From positions 7,177,420 through 7,241,419 of the forward strand of contig CM050673.1 in assembly GCA_027574665.1 (NCBI GenBank): 64,000 nucleotides of DNA, read 5' to 3'. Source of the stretch: Rhynochetos jubatus. Taxonomy: Eukaryota; Chordata; Aves; Eurypygiformes; Rhynochetidae. The position numbers were made by a program, and so were the translations under genes. Positions within the stretch are counted from its first letter, which is position 1. Each line of letters opens with the position of its first letter. The notes under the pieces are model-generated. The model did not search any database. It worked only from the letters and a program-made list of their open reading frames with translations, and was not told the origin of the DNA. This document shows, in pieces, positions 1 to 9,347 of the stretch.

Positions 1-65
1 CAGCCGAGGCTCACCGGGGGCCGCAGGGCTTTGCCGTCAGCAGCCCCCATGGGGGACGGGGGTAC

Positions 66-264
66 CTGCCTTCAGGTTGACGATGGGGAGGGTCCTGTCC
101 GTCCTCTTGACGATGGAGGCCAGGTCCTGGGTGGGGGCTGATAGGAACGCCCGGAAAGTGCCGTAGAGCTGAGCCTCCTGGGACTGCCGGTAGCACTGCA
201 GGTCGGCCCCCCGGATCCCACTCATGTCGCCGGCGAGGGGCACGTTCAGGGCGACCAGGCGGAG
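66..264 (-). CDS. Multiplexin exon: start of endostatin/restin domain
   Basis: After a CCCCAG acceptor the exon reads [20 protein letters not shown], then [21 protein letters not shown] and PIVNLK. These match the first third of the endostatin (COL18A1) and restin (COL15A1) fold. The first conserved cysteine (QCY) is present. The end is ambiguous: AAGGCAG followed by GTACCC allows a GT donor after position 66 or a GC donor just after AAG. The remaining endostatin exons lie left of position 1. Confidence 0.9.
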
Positions 265-3200
265 CTGGGGAGGGGAGGCACGGCAGTGGCGAGGCTCGGG
301 GGCATGGCCACGCTCCAAGGTCTCTGCTCCCTCCTTCCTGGGAGGGTGTGAGCCTCTGGCAGTGCTGGATGGGCACGGAGGGGACCCCCAGGCACTTCTC
401 CCCCCTCTCCCATGGCTGGACCACCTTTCTCCCACGCCCGGGCCCAGGCATTGCTTACTGATGGGATCCGTGGGGCGACGGTGGTTGACAGGATCTGGGG
501 CAGCCCTTGTCCCTGCTCCTTCTGGACCTGGAATAACGCAGCTCAGGTTGCCCTGGAGACACCCATCCCAGTGCCACGGGTGCCGCACCCTCCCCATCCC
601 AACACATCCCCGGGCTCTGTGTGTGCACGTCCCTCCCGGCACAGCCGGAGCCTCAGCAGGGCTCACCAGCGAGTCCGTCGGGGCCAGCGCGGTTGGCCCG
701 GTGTCGGGACGTTTCGCCTGCACCCGCTTCACCTCCTGGAATGAAAGGACAGCACGGTCCCGCGGGGGCCTGTCCCCCCCACGGCAGGCAAAGGGGGGCT
801 GCATCAGTTTGCTGGGGTGTGAGGGGACCCGGCGGCTGCTCGGGGGTCTCACCTGGTACCGTGGGGTGGAGGCGGAGGGGTCGTCACTGGCGAAGAACGA
901 CTCCGAATCCTCCAGCTGCTCAATGCAACGAGCACAGAGATGGGTTAGGGGGGAAGCAGCTCCAGGGCCAAATCCAGCCCGGTGCTGGCTGCCAGGGCTG
1001 GACCCTGGACCCCTCTCCCTGCGAGGGACCCCGAGGGTCATCCTCGGCGCATGGTACCAGGAGGCGGCTCCAGCCGGTGGGGGTCCGGAGGAAGGCGCTG
1101 TTCCCTTCCCGCACGTAAACCAGGCTCCCCTCGGGCACGGCGCTGCCCGACTTCAGCATCAGCTCCTTGGACCCGAAGACCCACGTCTGGCGCTGGGGAG
1201 GTTGGAGAGATTCACGGCCCCGCTGCAGCGCACGGGGCAGCCGGATATCCTGGAGTGCTCGGCCGTGACCGCAGCCAGGACGCACCTGGACATCGGCACG
1301 GGAGTCTGGCAGCTCCGTCCGAGGGATGTCAGCATCTGGAGAGCCCGGAGATGGGGAGAGGGGGGTCACAAGGCACCCTGGCACAGGGGCCATGCTGCTC
1401 CCATGGGAGCCAGCCCCACAGGGACGCAGTGGTGGTGGGAGCCGGGGGGTAGAGCCAGCTGCGGCGCAGGGTGGCACAGCCCTGGCACCCAGAAAGGGAG
1501 GTGAGACTTGGCAAAAGGTGTTTCTGAGGAGGCTGGAGCCCCCAAAGCACCCAAGAACCGCCCTTACCTGCTGCCCAGACTGCGTCAGCAGCTGCCTGTG
1601 AAGGCAAGTGGGGCTGTTACTGCTGCGGGGCACAGGGACACCCTTCCCGGCGCACAGGGAGGGGATGGGGTCTCTCTCAGGGACAGCGAGGCCATGGCTT
1701 ACCGGCTGCTTGCAGGGCTGCTGGGCTCGGATGGGGTAAACCCTCTGGAAGCAGAGAGAGGTGGGTTTGCGGGGAGCCCCTCGGGCCACGCACGCTCACA
1801 CGCGTGTGTGCTCTGGCACAGGCGTGTGCACAGCCTGCGCTGGGCCTTACGTTGAGGTAGAGGAGACCTGGTGCTCCAGGGGGGCCGGGAGGGCCGGGTG
1901 GACCGGGGTTCCCGGGGGGACCTCGAGGACCCTGCGGTAGAGCAGTGCGGAGATGGGATTGGGCTACTTCGGTGCTGCCTTTGGGGGTGGCAGCTAGAAG
2001 ACACCCCACTGCTGTCCCCTATCCCTCCTGCTCTGTTCCCTTCCCGGGGCGGAACCTCCCCGGGCTGGAGCAGCCAGGCACTATTTCTCACATGGGGGAT
2101 GATCGCTCCGTAAATCTCTGGCTCCCCTTTGGCACCCTGCAGACACAGAGAGAGAAGATTGAGGCTGATCTCCATCCTACCCCTCTTCATCTTCCATCCC
2201 TCCATCCTCCATCCCTCCATCCTCCATCCCTCCACCCCAGCCAGGGCCGTGAGCCCTGCGGGGCTGCCAGTGGGGTGGGCCATGGTGTGGCTCACCCTGG
2301 GCTTTGGCAGCAGGGTACCCACGGCCAGGCTGGGGTCCCCAGGCACCCCTCACCATGATGGGACCCCATGAGCTCTGAGGACTCACCGTTTGGTACCCGC
2401 TGATGGGCACCCAGGAGCCGGTCTGGCTGTCGGCGCCGGGGAAGGGGAGGTGGCCTGGTTTGCACCCATGTTCCCCATAGCAGCACCCCTGGGTGAGCCA
2501 CGGAGAGAGAGGCATGATGAGAGCCTGGGAGGGGTGGTGGGGATGGGGGGGTGTGCACGTGTGTGTGCAGGGGTGCACTGCATGCTTGCATGGGTGGGCA
2601 CACTTGTGCGAGCTCCCCGCGTACATGGGTGTGTGCCCATGTGCATTTGCATGTGCCCCAGGGGATGGTGTGACGCCCCCTGCCCCCACTCCAGTGCCCA
2701 CGTCTACAAACCCGCTCTCCAGGGTCGCCCTTTTCTCCCTGGAAGGAAAGCAGAGAGATCCCATCAATGCCCCAGCTCCGGGGGTCTCCGGGCACTCCCA
2801 CCTCCCCGGCCCAGCACTGTGCATCGCTCCGTGGGGTCCACTCGCCGTGGAGATGATTTGGCCACCCACAGTGGGGAGCGGCCGCAGGTGATGCCAGCCC
2901 CGTGCCCACTCCCCCGGCTCACCTTGGGGCCTGGCAGCCCGGCTGATCCGCGGTGCCCTGCGTGGCGTGGGTCGCACTGAAAGGAGGGGAGGTACCGGGG
3001 TGAGCATGTGGGCTGCCCCCGCACCCGAGCATCCCCAACCCTGGGACCCCCTACTCACCCTGTAGTCCCCCGGTGGCCCCGGTGGCCCCATGGGGCCGGG
3101 CATGCCCGGGGAGCCCGTCTCTCCAGTCCGACCAGGGCTCCCCGGCATGCCTGGCAGTCCGTGTTCGCCCTTCTCACCCTGCAGCACACGGGGTGGTGAA

Positions 3201-5554
3201 CACGGGGGCTCAGCACCCCACATGTGTCCCCCCAGCGTGGCAGGGCTGGGGCAGCCCCGGAGCCCTCCAATGGGCTCGGTGCAGGGGGCTGCTCCCCACT
3301 GGGGCAGGGCGAGGGGCCGGGAAGCCTGGCTGCTGCATCCCCTTCCCATTGGGCTGGGAACCCCTTACCTTTAGTCCAGGGAATCCCGGCTCCCCTCGGA
3401 GCCCTGGTTTGCCAGGCACCGATGCAGGTCCTGTGGGACCAGGGGGTCCTTCGTGCCCAGGTACCCCAGGGGGACCCTGTGGGCCTGCGAGCCCTGGTGG
3501 CCCCGGGGGTCCGTCTGGCCCAGCCAAGCCTGGAGAGCCCGGAAGTCCTTCAGCCCCAGGGAAACCAGGTGGTCCCACAGCCCCCGGCGGGCCAGGGGGT
3601 CCCGGCTGCCCCTCCCGCCCAGGGACCCCTGGGGGCCCTTCATGGCCTGGGTAGCCAGGGGGCCCAGGCAGGCCAGGCAGTCCGGGGGGTCCTGGGGGTC
3701 CTGGGTTCCCTGCAGGGCTGGATGCTCCCGGCTGCGTGTCGGGTTGGAGGGAGAGAGGAAAGAGGGAGCAGAGTCAGTGAACAGCCACTTCCCATCCCCT
3801 GGTCCCCCTCCCCTGGGCTGCCCACTGCCATGGCCCCGTGTCCAGCCGGGGATGGACACTGCAGCCAGTGCCAGCAGCACCCACCGATCCTGGCATCCCC
3901 CACCCGGGCACTCACCTCGTTCTCTGATCCCTTGGGGGGGTTGGCAGGAACGGGTGGGCTCCTGGCTCCCCAGGCACCTGGTGGTCCCGGGGGCCCCGGT
4001 GGTCCCGGAGGACCTGGGGGACCCCGAGGACCCTGGTGACCTGGCTGTCCTGGGCTGCCGGACTTCCCCCTCTCCCCAGACAATCCGGGCTGGCCTCTCT
4101 CTCCCGGGTACCCTCGGTCACCTTTCTCTCCCTGTCGGGGAAAGACAGAGCCTGGGTCCCCACTCCCGGCAGCACCCACCATGGGGACCCACTGCCCCCC
4201 TGCCAGGGGACACCTGATCAATCCCCCCAGTCCCGACCACGAAGCGAGAGTCCAAATCCCGAGCAGAAAAGCTTTTGCACAGCCAAAAGAGCCACGGGAT
4301 TTCTCCCAGTGAGACGCTGTGCCTCTCCCGGGGGAGGACCACCGCACCTTTGGGCCAGGGGGGCCGGGGCGCACGGGGCAGATGCAGCCGGAGCCATTGT
4401 ACATCTGGAGAGAGAGAGAGGGATGAGGAGGGGGCAGGAGCCCCAGCTGCAGGGTCCGGCACGGGCACGCTGCGCCCACTGCTCACCTGGAGAGAAAGGT
4501 CCATCTCGGGGGCTGGGGGCGCCGTCGGGGGCAGCCCCTGTGTGAAGGAGAGGAGGGGGTGAGTGAGACCCCCGAGCACCGTCCCCATCCCTCACAGCAT
4601 TGCCCCTGTCCCACCCCAGCCTGGGTGCCCATCTGGCGCTGCCCCTCGCAGCCCCCCCCGGGGGACCAGGACCCCTCCACCACCTTGATCCGCAGGAACT
4701 CCTCTTCCTCCGCGCTCCCCTCGAAGATCTCCTGGGTGACGGTGGGTTGGTGCTGCTCGGATAGACGGGGGGTGCTCAGTGCGGGGCTGGGGGGGTACGT
4801 GGGACCCTCCCGCAGCCCGGGGCGGGGGCCAAGCCCCAACGCTGCCATGGGGACACTGGAAGCGCCTTCCCGAGGGGGCAGAGGTGGCTGAGCCTTGGCT
4901 GCTGGGGCCAAGTGGGCAGGGCACGGATACGGGGAAGGATGCAGTGAGGGGCTGGGGCGTTCGGGGGGGGCTGGGGAAGCAGAGCCGGATGCTGCCCAGA
5001 GAAAGACACCTGGCTTCGTGTGCGCGGTGAGGCACGGCCCGGACCCTTCCCTGTCCCCCTGGCATGGGGGTCCCGGCCTCTGGGGGCCATCGCCAGCGGG
5101 GGTTTGCTGAGCAGCACCTTGCGTGTGGGCTCTACGCCGCCGGCGTCTCCGTCTGCGGGAGCAAAGTGGTGATGGGGTGGGGGGTGGCAGGGCTGGAGGG
5201 GCACCGGCGTGGCACAGCACTCCTGGATCCCGGCACACCCCGTGGCCTCAGTGGTGCCACCAACAGCACCCGGACCGCGGCACCCCACACCTCACCCTGG
5301 AGAGGTGCCCCCTCCTTGCTGGGGGGCAGGAGATAGGGGTGTTGGGGAAGCTGTGCCCCCCTCCCACCATGCCTACCTTCCTCCCCATGCAGGGTGGGCT
5401 CCGTGGGGGCCGTGGGGCTGGTGTCCGGATCCAGGGTGGTGTCCTCCGAGCCCAGGGGGTAGAACCACTGGGCTGTGGCAGGGGGCAGGAGCCCGGCCAG
5501 CACCGAGAGGATGCAGAGCACATGGAGGAGGCGTTGGGGACCCCCGGACCCCAT
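66..5554 (-). CDS. Multiplexin (type XV/XVIII-like) collagen, partial at left edge
   Basis: Secreted collagen with interrupted triple helix and a C-terminal endostatin/restin domain, expected in the extracellular matrix near basement membranes. A phase-consistent model uses 19 exons (high to low coordinates): 5377-5554, 4684-4898, 4487-4537, 4348-4404, 3916-4131, 3369-3731, 3059-3178, 2923-2976, 2712-2738, 2387-2422, 2092-2136, 1851-1931, 1703-1744, 1568-1595, 1286-1335, 1058-1192, 853-915, 667-735, 66-264. They give about 676 residues before the window edge. Nearly all internal exons are phase 0 and several are 27, 45, 54 or 81 nt, as in collagen genes. The segment LYLNRVYPI and the NC1 and endostatin sequences point to the COL15A1 branch, as I remember that family. 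No thrombospondin-N/LamG domain is seen, so the protein is far shorter than human COL15A1 (about 1,390 aa). The family is firm; exact orthology and the N-terminal exons are less sure. Confidence 0.85.
667..915 (-). CDS. Multiplexin hinge exons (two exons)
   Basis: Two phase-0 exons, 853-915 (21 codons, [20 protein letters not shown]) and 667-735 (23 codons, starting [13 protein letters not shown]), lie between the trimerization segment and endostatin. Low complexity and Pro/Ser content fit the protease-sensitive NC1 hinge of multiplexins. Both have clean AG acceptors and GTGAG donors. Confidence 0.75.
1058..1192 (-). CDS. Multiplexin exon: NC1 trimerization segment
   Basis: A 45-codon phase-0 exon reading [20 protein letters not shown], then [12 protein letters not shown]. 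The pattern M-L-x(4-6)-V-P-E-G-x-L-x-Y-V-R-x(9-11)-T-G-W is the trimerization subdomain of type XV/XVIII NC1 (human equivalents contain EGWLIFV or EGTFIYLRD). The donor is GTACCA, which is weak but keeps phase with the next exon. Confidence 0.85.
1286..1595 (-). CDS. Multiplexin linker exons (two exons)
   Basis: Exons 1568-1595 (28 nt) and 1286-1335 (50 nt) together restore phase 0 before the trimerization exon, reading [21 protein letters not shown] 24-nt version of the first exon would break the frame downstream, which is why the 28-nt form was chosen. There is no Gly-X-Y here; this is a non-collagenous link. Confidence 0.55.
1703..2136 (-). CDS. Multiplexin exons: last collagenous block and COL15A1-like junction
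   Basis: Three phase-0 exons: 2092-2136 ([15 protein letters not shown]), 1851-1931 (27 codons beginning [13 protein letters not shown] and ending GLLYLN) and 1703-1744 ([14 protein letters not shown]). The joined motif LYLNRVYPI followed by a cysteine closely resembles the human COL15A1 segment I recall at this position (LYLNRVYPI...HCKMP). It is the best single clue to the branch of the family. Confidence 0.8.
2181..2236. repeat. CCATCCCTCCATCCT-type microsatellite
   Basis: Short imperfect array of CCATC/CCTCC units inside a collagen intron. Confidence 0.7.
2387..3178 (-). CDS. Multiplexin exons: short collagenous and interruption exons
   Basis: Four small phase-0 exons: 3059-3178 (40 codons, [13 protein letters not shown] to GDYR), 2923-2976 ([18 protein letters not shown]), 2712-2738 (GEKGDPGER, 27 nt) and 2387-2422 ([12 protein letters not shown]). 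Alternation of Gly-X-Y with short non-collagenous inserts is the multiplexin pattern. Most donors are GTGAG; the 27-nt exon uses GTTTGT. Confidence 0.75.
3369..3731 (-). CDS. Multiplexin exon: long Gly-X-Y block
   Basis: An uninterrupted 121-codon phase-0 exon, almost entirely Gly-X-Y (for example [19 protein letters not shown]) with one break near ASVPGKPG. It has an acceptor after CACGCAG and a strong GTAAGG donor. The opposite strand also reads as a Gly/Pro-rich open frame; that is a shadow of the repeat. Confidence 0.85.
3916..4131 (-). CDS. Multiplexin exon: first Gly-X-Y block
   Basis: A 72-codon phase-0 exon starting [20 protein letters not shown], continuing through a run of GPP triplets and ending in a non-collagenous tail ([14 protein letters not shown]) before a GTGAGT donor. 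Confidence 0.85.
4348..4537 (-). CDS. Multiplexin exons: entry to the collagenous region (two exons)
   Basis: Exon 4487-4537 reads [17 protein letters not shown] and exon 4348-4404 reads [19 protein letters not shown], both phase 0 with polypyrimidine-AG acceptors and GTGAG/GTGCG donors. The Cys-Ile-Cys pair just before the first Gly-Pro-Pro triplets could make interchain disulfides (inference). Confidence 0.75.
4684..4898 (-). CDS. Multiplexin exon: acidic N-terminal non-collagenous segment
   Basis: About 72 codons, beginning [12 protein letters not shown] and ending [16 protein letters not shown], with a CCCCAGCAG acceptor. Spliced directly from the signal-peptide exon the phase is kept. 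The donor (AAG then GTGGTG) is weak and the exon could end three bases later. No LamG/TSPN-like pattern is visible. Confidence 0.6.
5377..5554 (-). CDS. Multiplexin exon 1: signal peptide
   Basis: The chosen start begins [20 protein letters not shown], followed by GLLPPATAQ: a short polar start, a hydrophobic core and an A-x-A type cleavage region before [10 protein letters not shown]. Upstream in-frame ATGs exist but would put a long non-hydrophobic stretch in front. The exon ends at a GTAGGC donor in phase 1. Confidence 0.75.
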
Positions 5555-8150
5555 GCCTCGGGGCCAGGCTGCCCAGGACAGGGGCGCTTGGCTCATCCCG
5601 CTGTCCTGCTCCGTCTGCTCCCGCTGTCCCCCTACGGCTCCCGCTGTTATCACGGCGGCCCCCGCACCGCCCGACACGCCCCTCGCCCGCCCCGGCACCC
5701 CACGGGCCGCATCCGGCGGGGGCTGAGCACCCAGGCGGCCGGGTCACCCTTTTCTCCGCCGGCCAGGGACAAGGAGGGCAGCCGGGAAGCGCGGGGAAGG
5801 GAGCCAGGGCCCGGGGGAGGTGCTGGCACCGAGGCGAGGGAGGGCTGGGGAGGGGATGCTGCTGAGCAAAACCGGCGAGGAGGGGAGCGGAGGAGGGGGC
5901 TGGCTGGGGGCGAGGGGCAGCGGCTGTGCCGGGAGCAGCCTGGGGCTCCACGGGGTCTGCCCGGCCGCCGGTGACCAGCGCCAGGACGGGACGGGGACCA
6001 GCTCAGGGGTCAGCTGGGCTGAGCCCTGGGGAAGGGGCTGCGGGAGCCCGGGAGGTGTCGGGGTTCTGCAGCGGGTGCGATACCTGCACCCCGCGGTGTG
6101 TGCGGTCACCGTGTCCCACAGTGGGTGCAATCGGCCCCGTGTGTCCCCGGTTTCATCATGGACACCCTCGGCTGGGGGTCTCCAGCCCTCTCTGACCTCC
6201 AGGCCCCCTTCTGCCCCTGCCCTGCACTGACCTGCAGCCTCTCCCCAGGGCTGTGGTGGCTCCAGACCCTGTCTGGGGGAGTAGCTGAGGGTCCCCACAA
6301 CCTTGGGAACCCCACGGAGCCCTGGGACTGGGAGCAGGCAGGGGAGCTGGGCTGCACCGAGCACCCTCCTTATCTGCAGGGCTGTGATCTCGGGGTGGGG
6401 GGCAGCATGGCTGTGGGGTGCACCAGCCCTGGCCCCCTCTCTGTCTTGCAGGATGGTGCTGGGACAGGGACTGGGAGAAGGGGGGGCCCAGCCCCCGGGC
6501 TAGCATGTCCCCGGCGTGCCCCACTGCCCGTGCCCGCAGACACAACAGTCTCTCCAGCGGGCGCTCGGTGCTGCCAAGGCCTGATAAGGGGCCGCAGCCC
6601 GAGCAGGGATGGGCACCTGTTTGGGTTTGGTCCCAGCGTGGACCCCGTGTCAAGGCTGGTGTCTCTGCCCCGAGTCATGGCCACGGCGTGCCCGGCCCAG
6701 CGGCAGTGCCAGGCAGGGCAGGGGCTCCGGGGCAGTGCCGGTGCCCTGGCAGGGCCCCTGTGCCAGCTGGAAGGGGAGAAGGGGGGCTGGGGACAGTGGG
6801 GGACACAGACCCTGCCTGCTCGTCCCAAGTCCCACCCGCCTGCCTGCATCCTGCCTGCACGCTTGGTGCTGCCCAGCTTACCTGCACAGGAGAGAGAAGA
6901 CGGTCCCGGGAGCCCCCGGGGGTTGGCACTCCAGCCCTAAAATGCCGCTTCAAGCACTAGATGTGCCCACCTGTGAGATGAGTTTGGGGTTCTCAGCCCG
7001 GGCCCTGCGTTACAGGCTGGCTCTGCTCCTCTCGAGGGGGCGGTGATGTGCTGAGCCCTTTCCGTGCGTGGCCAGGCTGAGCACCCTGGGGAGGTGGCTT
7101 TTTGTCTCCTTGCTGCTCCCCACCTTCCTCCCTCTTGCCTGTTCAGTCAGGGCACATGGGACAACTGACACCCAGTATAGCACCCGCACGGGGCCCTGCG
7201 CTGCTCCTGTCCCTCTGTGCTGCCTTAAATCCCTGGGCACAACCAGAGCCGGGCCCTGGTGTGACCCCCCTCACGCCTCTGTCCTGGAGCAGCCTGCCGA
7301 GCCCCGCTGCCGGCGCTTGGGCACTGGCCTGTCCCACCGTGAGCGGAGCTGGGGCAGGAGCTGCAGGATCCCTCCGGGGCACCCCTTGTACATCACCGCA
7401 GGGCAGTCCCCACCTCCACGGGCCCTTTTGAAGCTTTGCCCACCCCTGGGAAGCTGCCTCACATCCCACCTGCTGCCAGGAGCCCCAGTCCAGGGTCCCA
7501 CAGTGGGGCCCGATGTCCGAGTATTTAATGACTGTTAATTGCCCTGAAAGCAGCGCAGGGCGCAGCCACAAACCCCGACGGGTCCCGCTGCTCACCGAGT
7601 CCTCTTCGGGGCCAGCACAGCCCCTGCGGGACGCGGCTGTTCCCTGCACCTTGTGCTCACCCCGTGGTGGCCCGCAGGGTGCAGGTCACCGTCCTGATGG
7701 GCTGCGTTGTCCCCCCCGCGTCGGTGCTGGCTGTGGGGATGGTTGTGGTCACCTCGCCAGTCTTCGCACAGCACGGGGTGGTGGTTTTGCCGGCGCTGAC
7801 CGCAGCGGTGTGTCCCTGGGCGTGCAGGACACAGCTCCCTGCAGCCGCTCCTTGTTCCATGGTGGGAGTTCATCAGGTCTCTGCCCTACCCCTGGCCACC
7901 ACGTCCCAAGGACAGGGAGAGGGGCTCTCTGCCCCCTTGCCCACAGCCCCCACAGCAAGCCGGGGGCGCGGGGGGCAGCCCATGCAAGGCTCAGTGAGGC
8001 TTTGCTTGTGCTGGAGCATGTCCAGGACCACCCCGCCACATCCAGGTGGGTCCCCCCCTTACTGCCCCGAGCCCAGCGCTGGCTGAGACGCCCCCGGGCG
8101 CAGCTCACGGGTCACCAGATGCTACCCGTGACCCCCCCGGGCCCTGGGCT
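5555..8150. other. Intergenic interval between collagen start and IGFBP4 island
   Basis: GC-rich DNA with no supportable exon on either strand. It should contain the collagen promoter near its left end. A short AT-rich patch around 7510-7560 (GTATTTAATGACTGTTAATTG) stands out from the GC-rich surroundings and could be regulatory. Confidence 0.5.
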
Positions 8151-8340
8151 GGGCCCAGCCGTCTCCCGGCCCTCGTGCTCCCGCCGTGCTGCCCGGCCGT
8201 CCACCCTCCGGGGCGCTGCGGGGGCTGGCGGGGCCGGAGCCGCGGGGAGGGGTGCTCGGGCTCCCCGCCCGCCTCCCGCTTTTCCCAAATAGCCACTAGG
8301 TGCCGGCAGCTTTCAACTTATCGCCCGGCGCCGGGCCTGT

Positions 8341-8406
8341 GCGGGGCCGGGGGGGGCGCGGGGAGCCGGCGGGTGCGGGGCCGGGGGGGCGCGGGGAGCC
8401 GGCGGG
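8341..8406. repeat. Two-copy ~33-bp GC-rich tandem duplication
   Basis: GCGGGGCCGGGG..GGAGCCGGCGGG occurs twice back to back in the IGFBP4 upstream island. Confidence 0.75.
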
Positions 8407-8887
8407 GCCGCCCCGGGGTATCCCCGGGGCACGGCCCGTGATGCTGCGCTGCCGGCAGCGCTTTTGCCCCCCGCACGGGGAGCCCCGCGCCCGGGGCCCG
8501 CAGCCCAACCCCGGCTGCCCCACGCGACGCAGCCCCGTATGGTGTGTCCCCCCCCAGCTCCAGTTCATCCCAGTTGCTCTCAGGACCGGGCGGGCGGCGG
8601 CGAGCGGGGTGTCGGGGGCGGCTGCCGGGGGCAGCGGGGCTGCGAGGGGGCGGCGGGGCGGTCTCCGGGGCGGTGGAGAGGATCTCCGGGCTGGCTCTTC
8701 CCGCTGCCCGGCGCCGGAGCTGCCCCGCCGGTGGCCCCGGTGCTGAAGCTGCCCTCCCCGGTGCTGAAGCCGCCGTTGCCGCAGCCCCCGTCGGCGGGGG
8801 AGCGGCTCTCCCCGGTGGCTTCCCCGGTGGCGGCGGGGGCGGCCCCGCCGGTGGCCCCGGTGGCGGGAGGTGTGGCCAGGGGGCCGC

Positions 8888-8893
8888 ATAAAG
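8888..8893 (+). promoter_or_regulatory. IGFBP4: TATA-like box of IGFBP4
   Basis: ATAAAG within GGGCCGCATAAAGCC, about 98 bases upstream of the IGFBP4 ATG, the only AT-rich hexamer in this part of the CpG island. Confidence 0.5.
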
Positions 8894-8986
8894 CCTCCGC
8901 CGCCACCGCCCCGCGCCCGCCGCCAGCCCAGCGCCGCCAGCAGCGGACCGGAGCGCGGGCGCGGAGCGGCGCGGAGCGGGGCCGCC

Positions 8987-9347
8987 ATGCGCGGGGCCGC
9001 CGGGCGCGCTCTGCCGCTGCTGCTGCTGGTGCTGGCGGCGGCGGCGGGGCCGGGCGGCGGCGAGGAGGCGATCCAGTGCCCGCCGTGCTCGGAGGAACGG
9101 CTGGCGCGGTGCAAAGCACCGCAGGGTTGCGCGGAGCTGGTGCGGGAACCGGGCTGCGGCTGCTGCGCGACCTGCGCCCTCGGCCGCGGCACCGCCTGCG
9201 GCGTCTACACGGCCCGGTGCGGCGCCGGGCTGCGCTGCTACCCGCCCCGCGGCGTGCCCCGGCCCCTGCACACCCTCATGCACGGCCAGGGCGTCTGCAC
9301 CGACCTGGCCGACGTCGAGGCCATCCAGGAGAGCCTGCAGCCCCCAG
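8987..9347 (+). CDS. IGFBP4: IGFBP4 coding exon 1
   Basis: Signal peptide plus the cysteine-rich IGF-binding N-domain ([38 protein letters not shown]). Ends in phase 1 at CCAG followed by GTAAGG. Confidence 0.97.

Noticed and set aside
1568..1591. 24-nt version of the collagen linker exon (LLTQSGQQ)
   Set aside because: It resembles a COL15A1 segment but would put the following 50-nt exon and the trimerization exon out of frame; the 28-nt form keeps phase.
3073..4217. Long Gly/Pro-rich open frames on the plus strand
   Set aside because: They are antisense shadows of the minus-strand collagen exons; Gly-Pro-Pro codons read as Gly/Pro-rich on the other strand.
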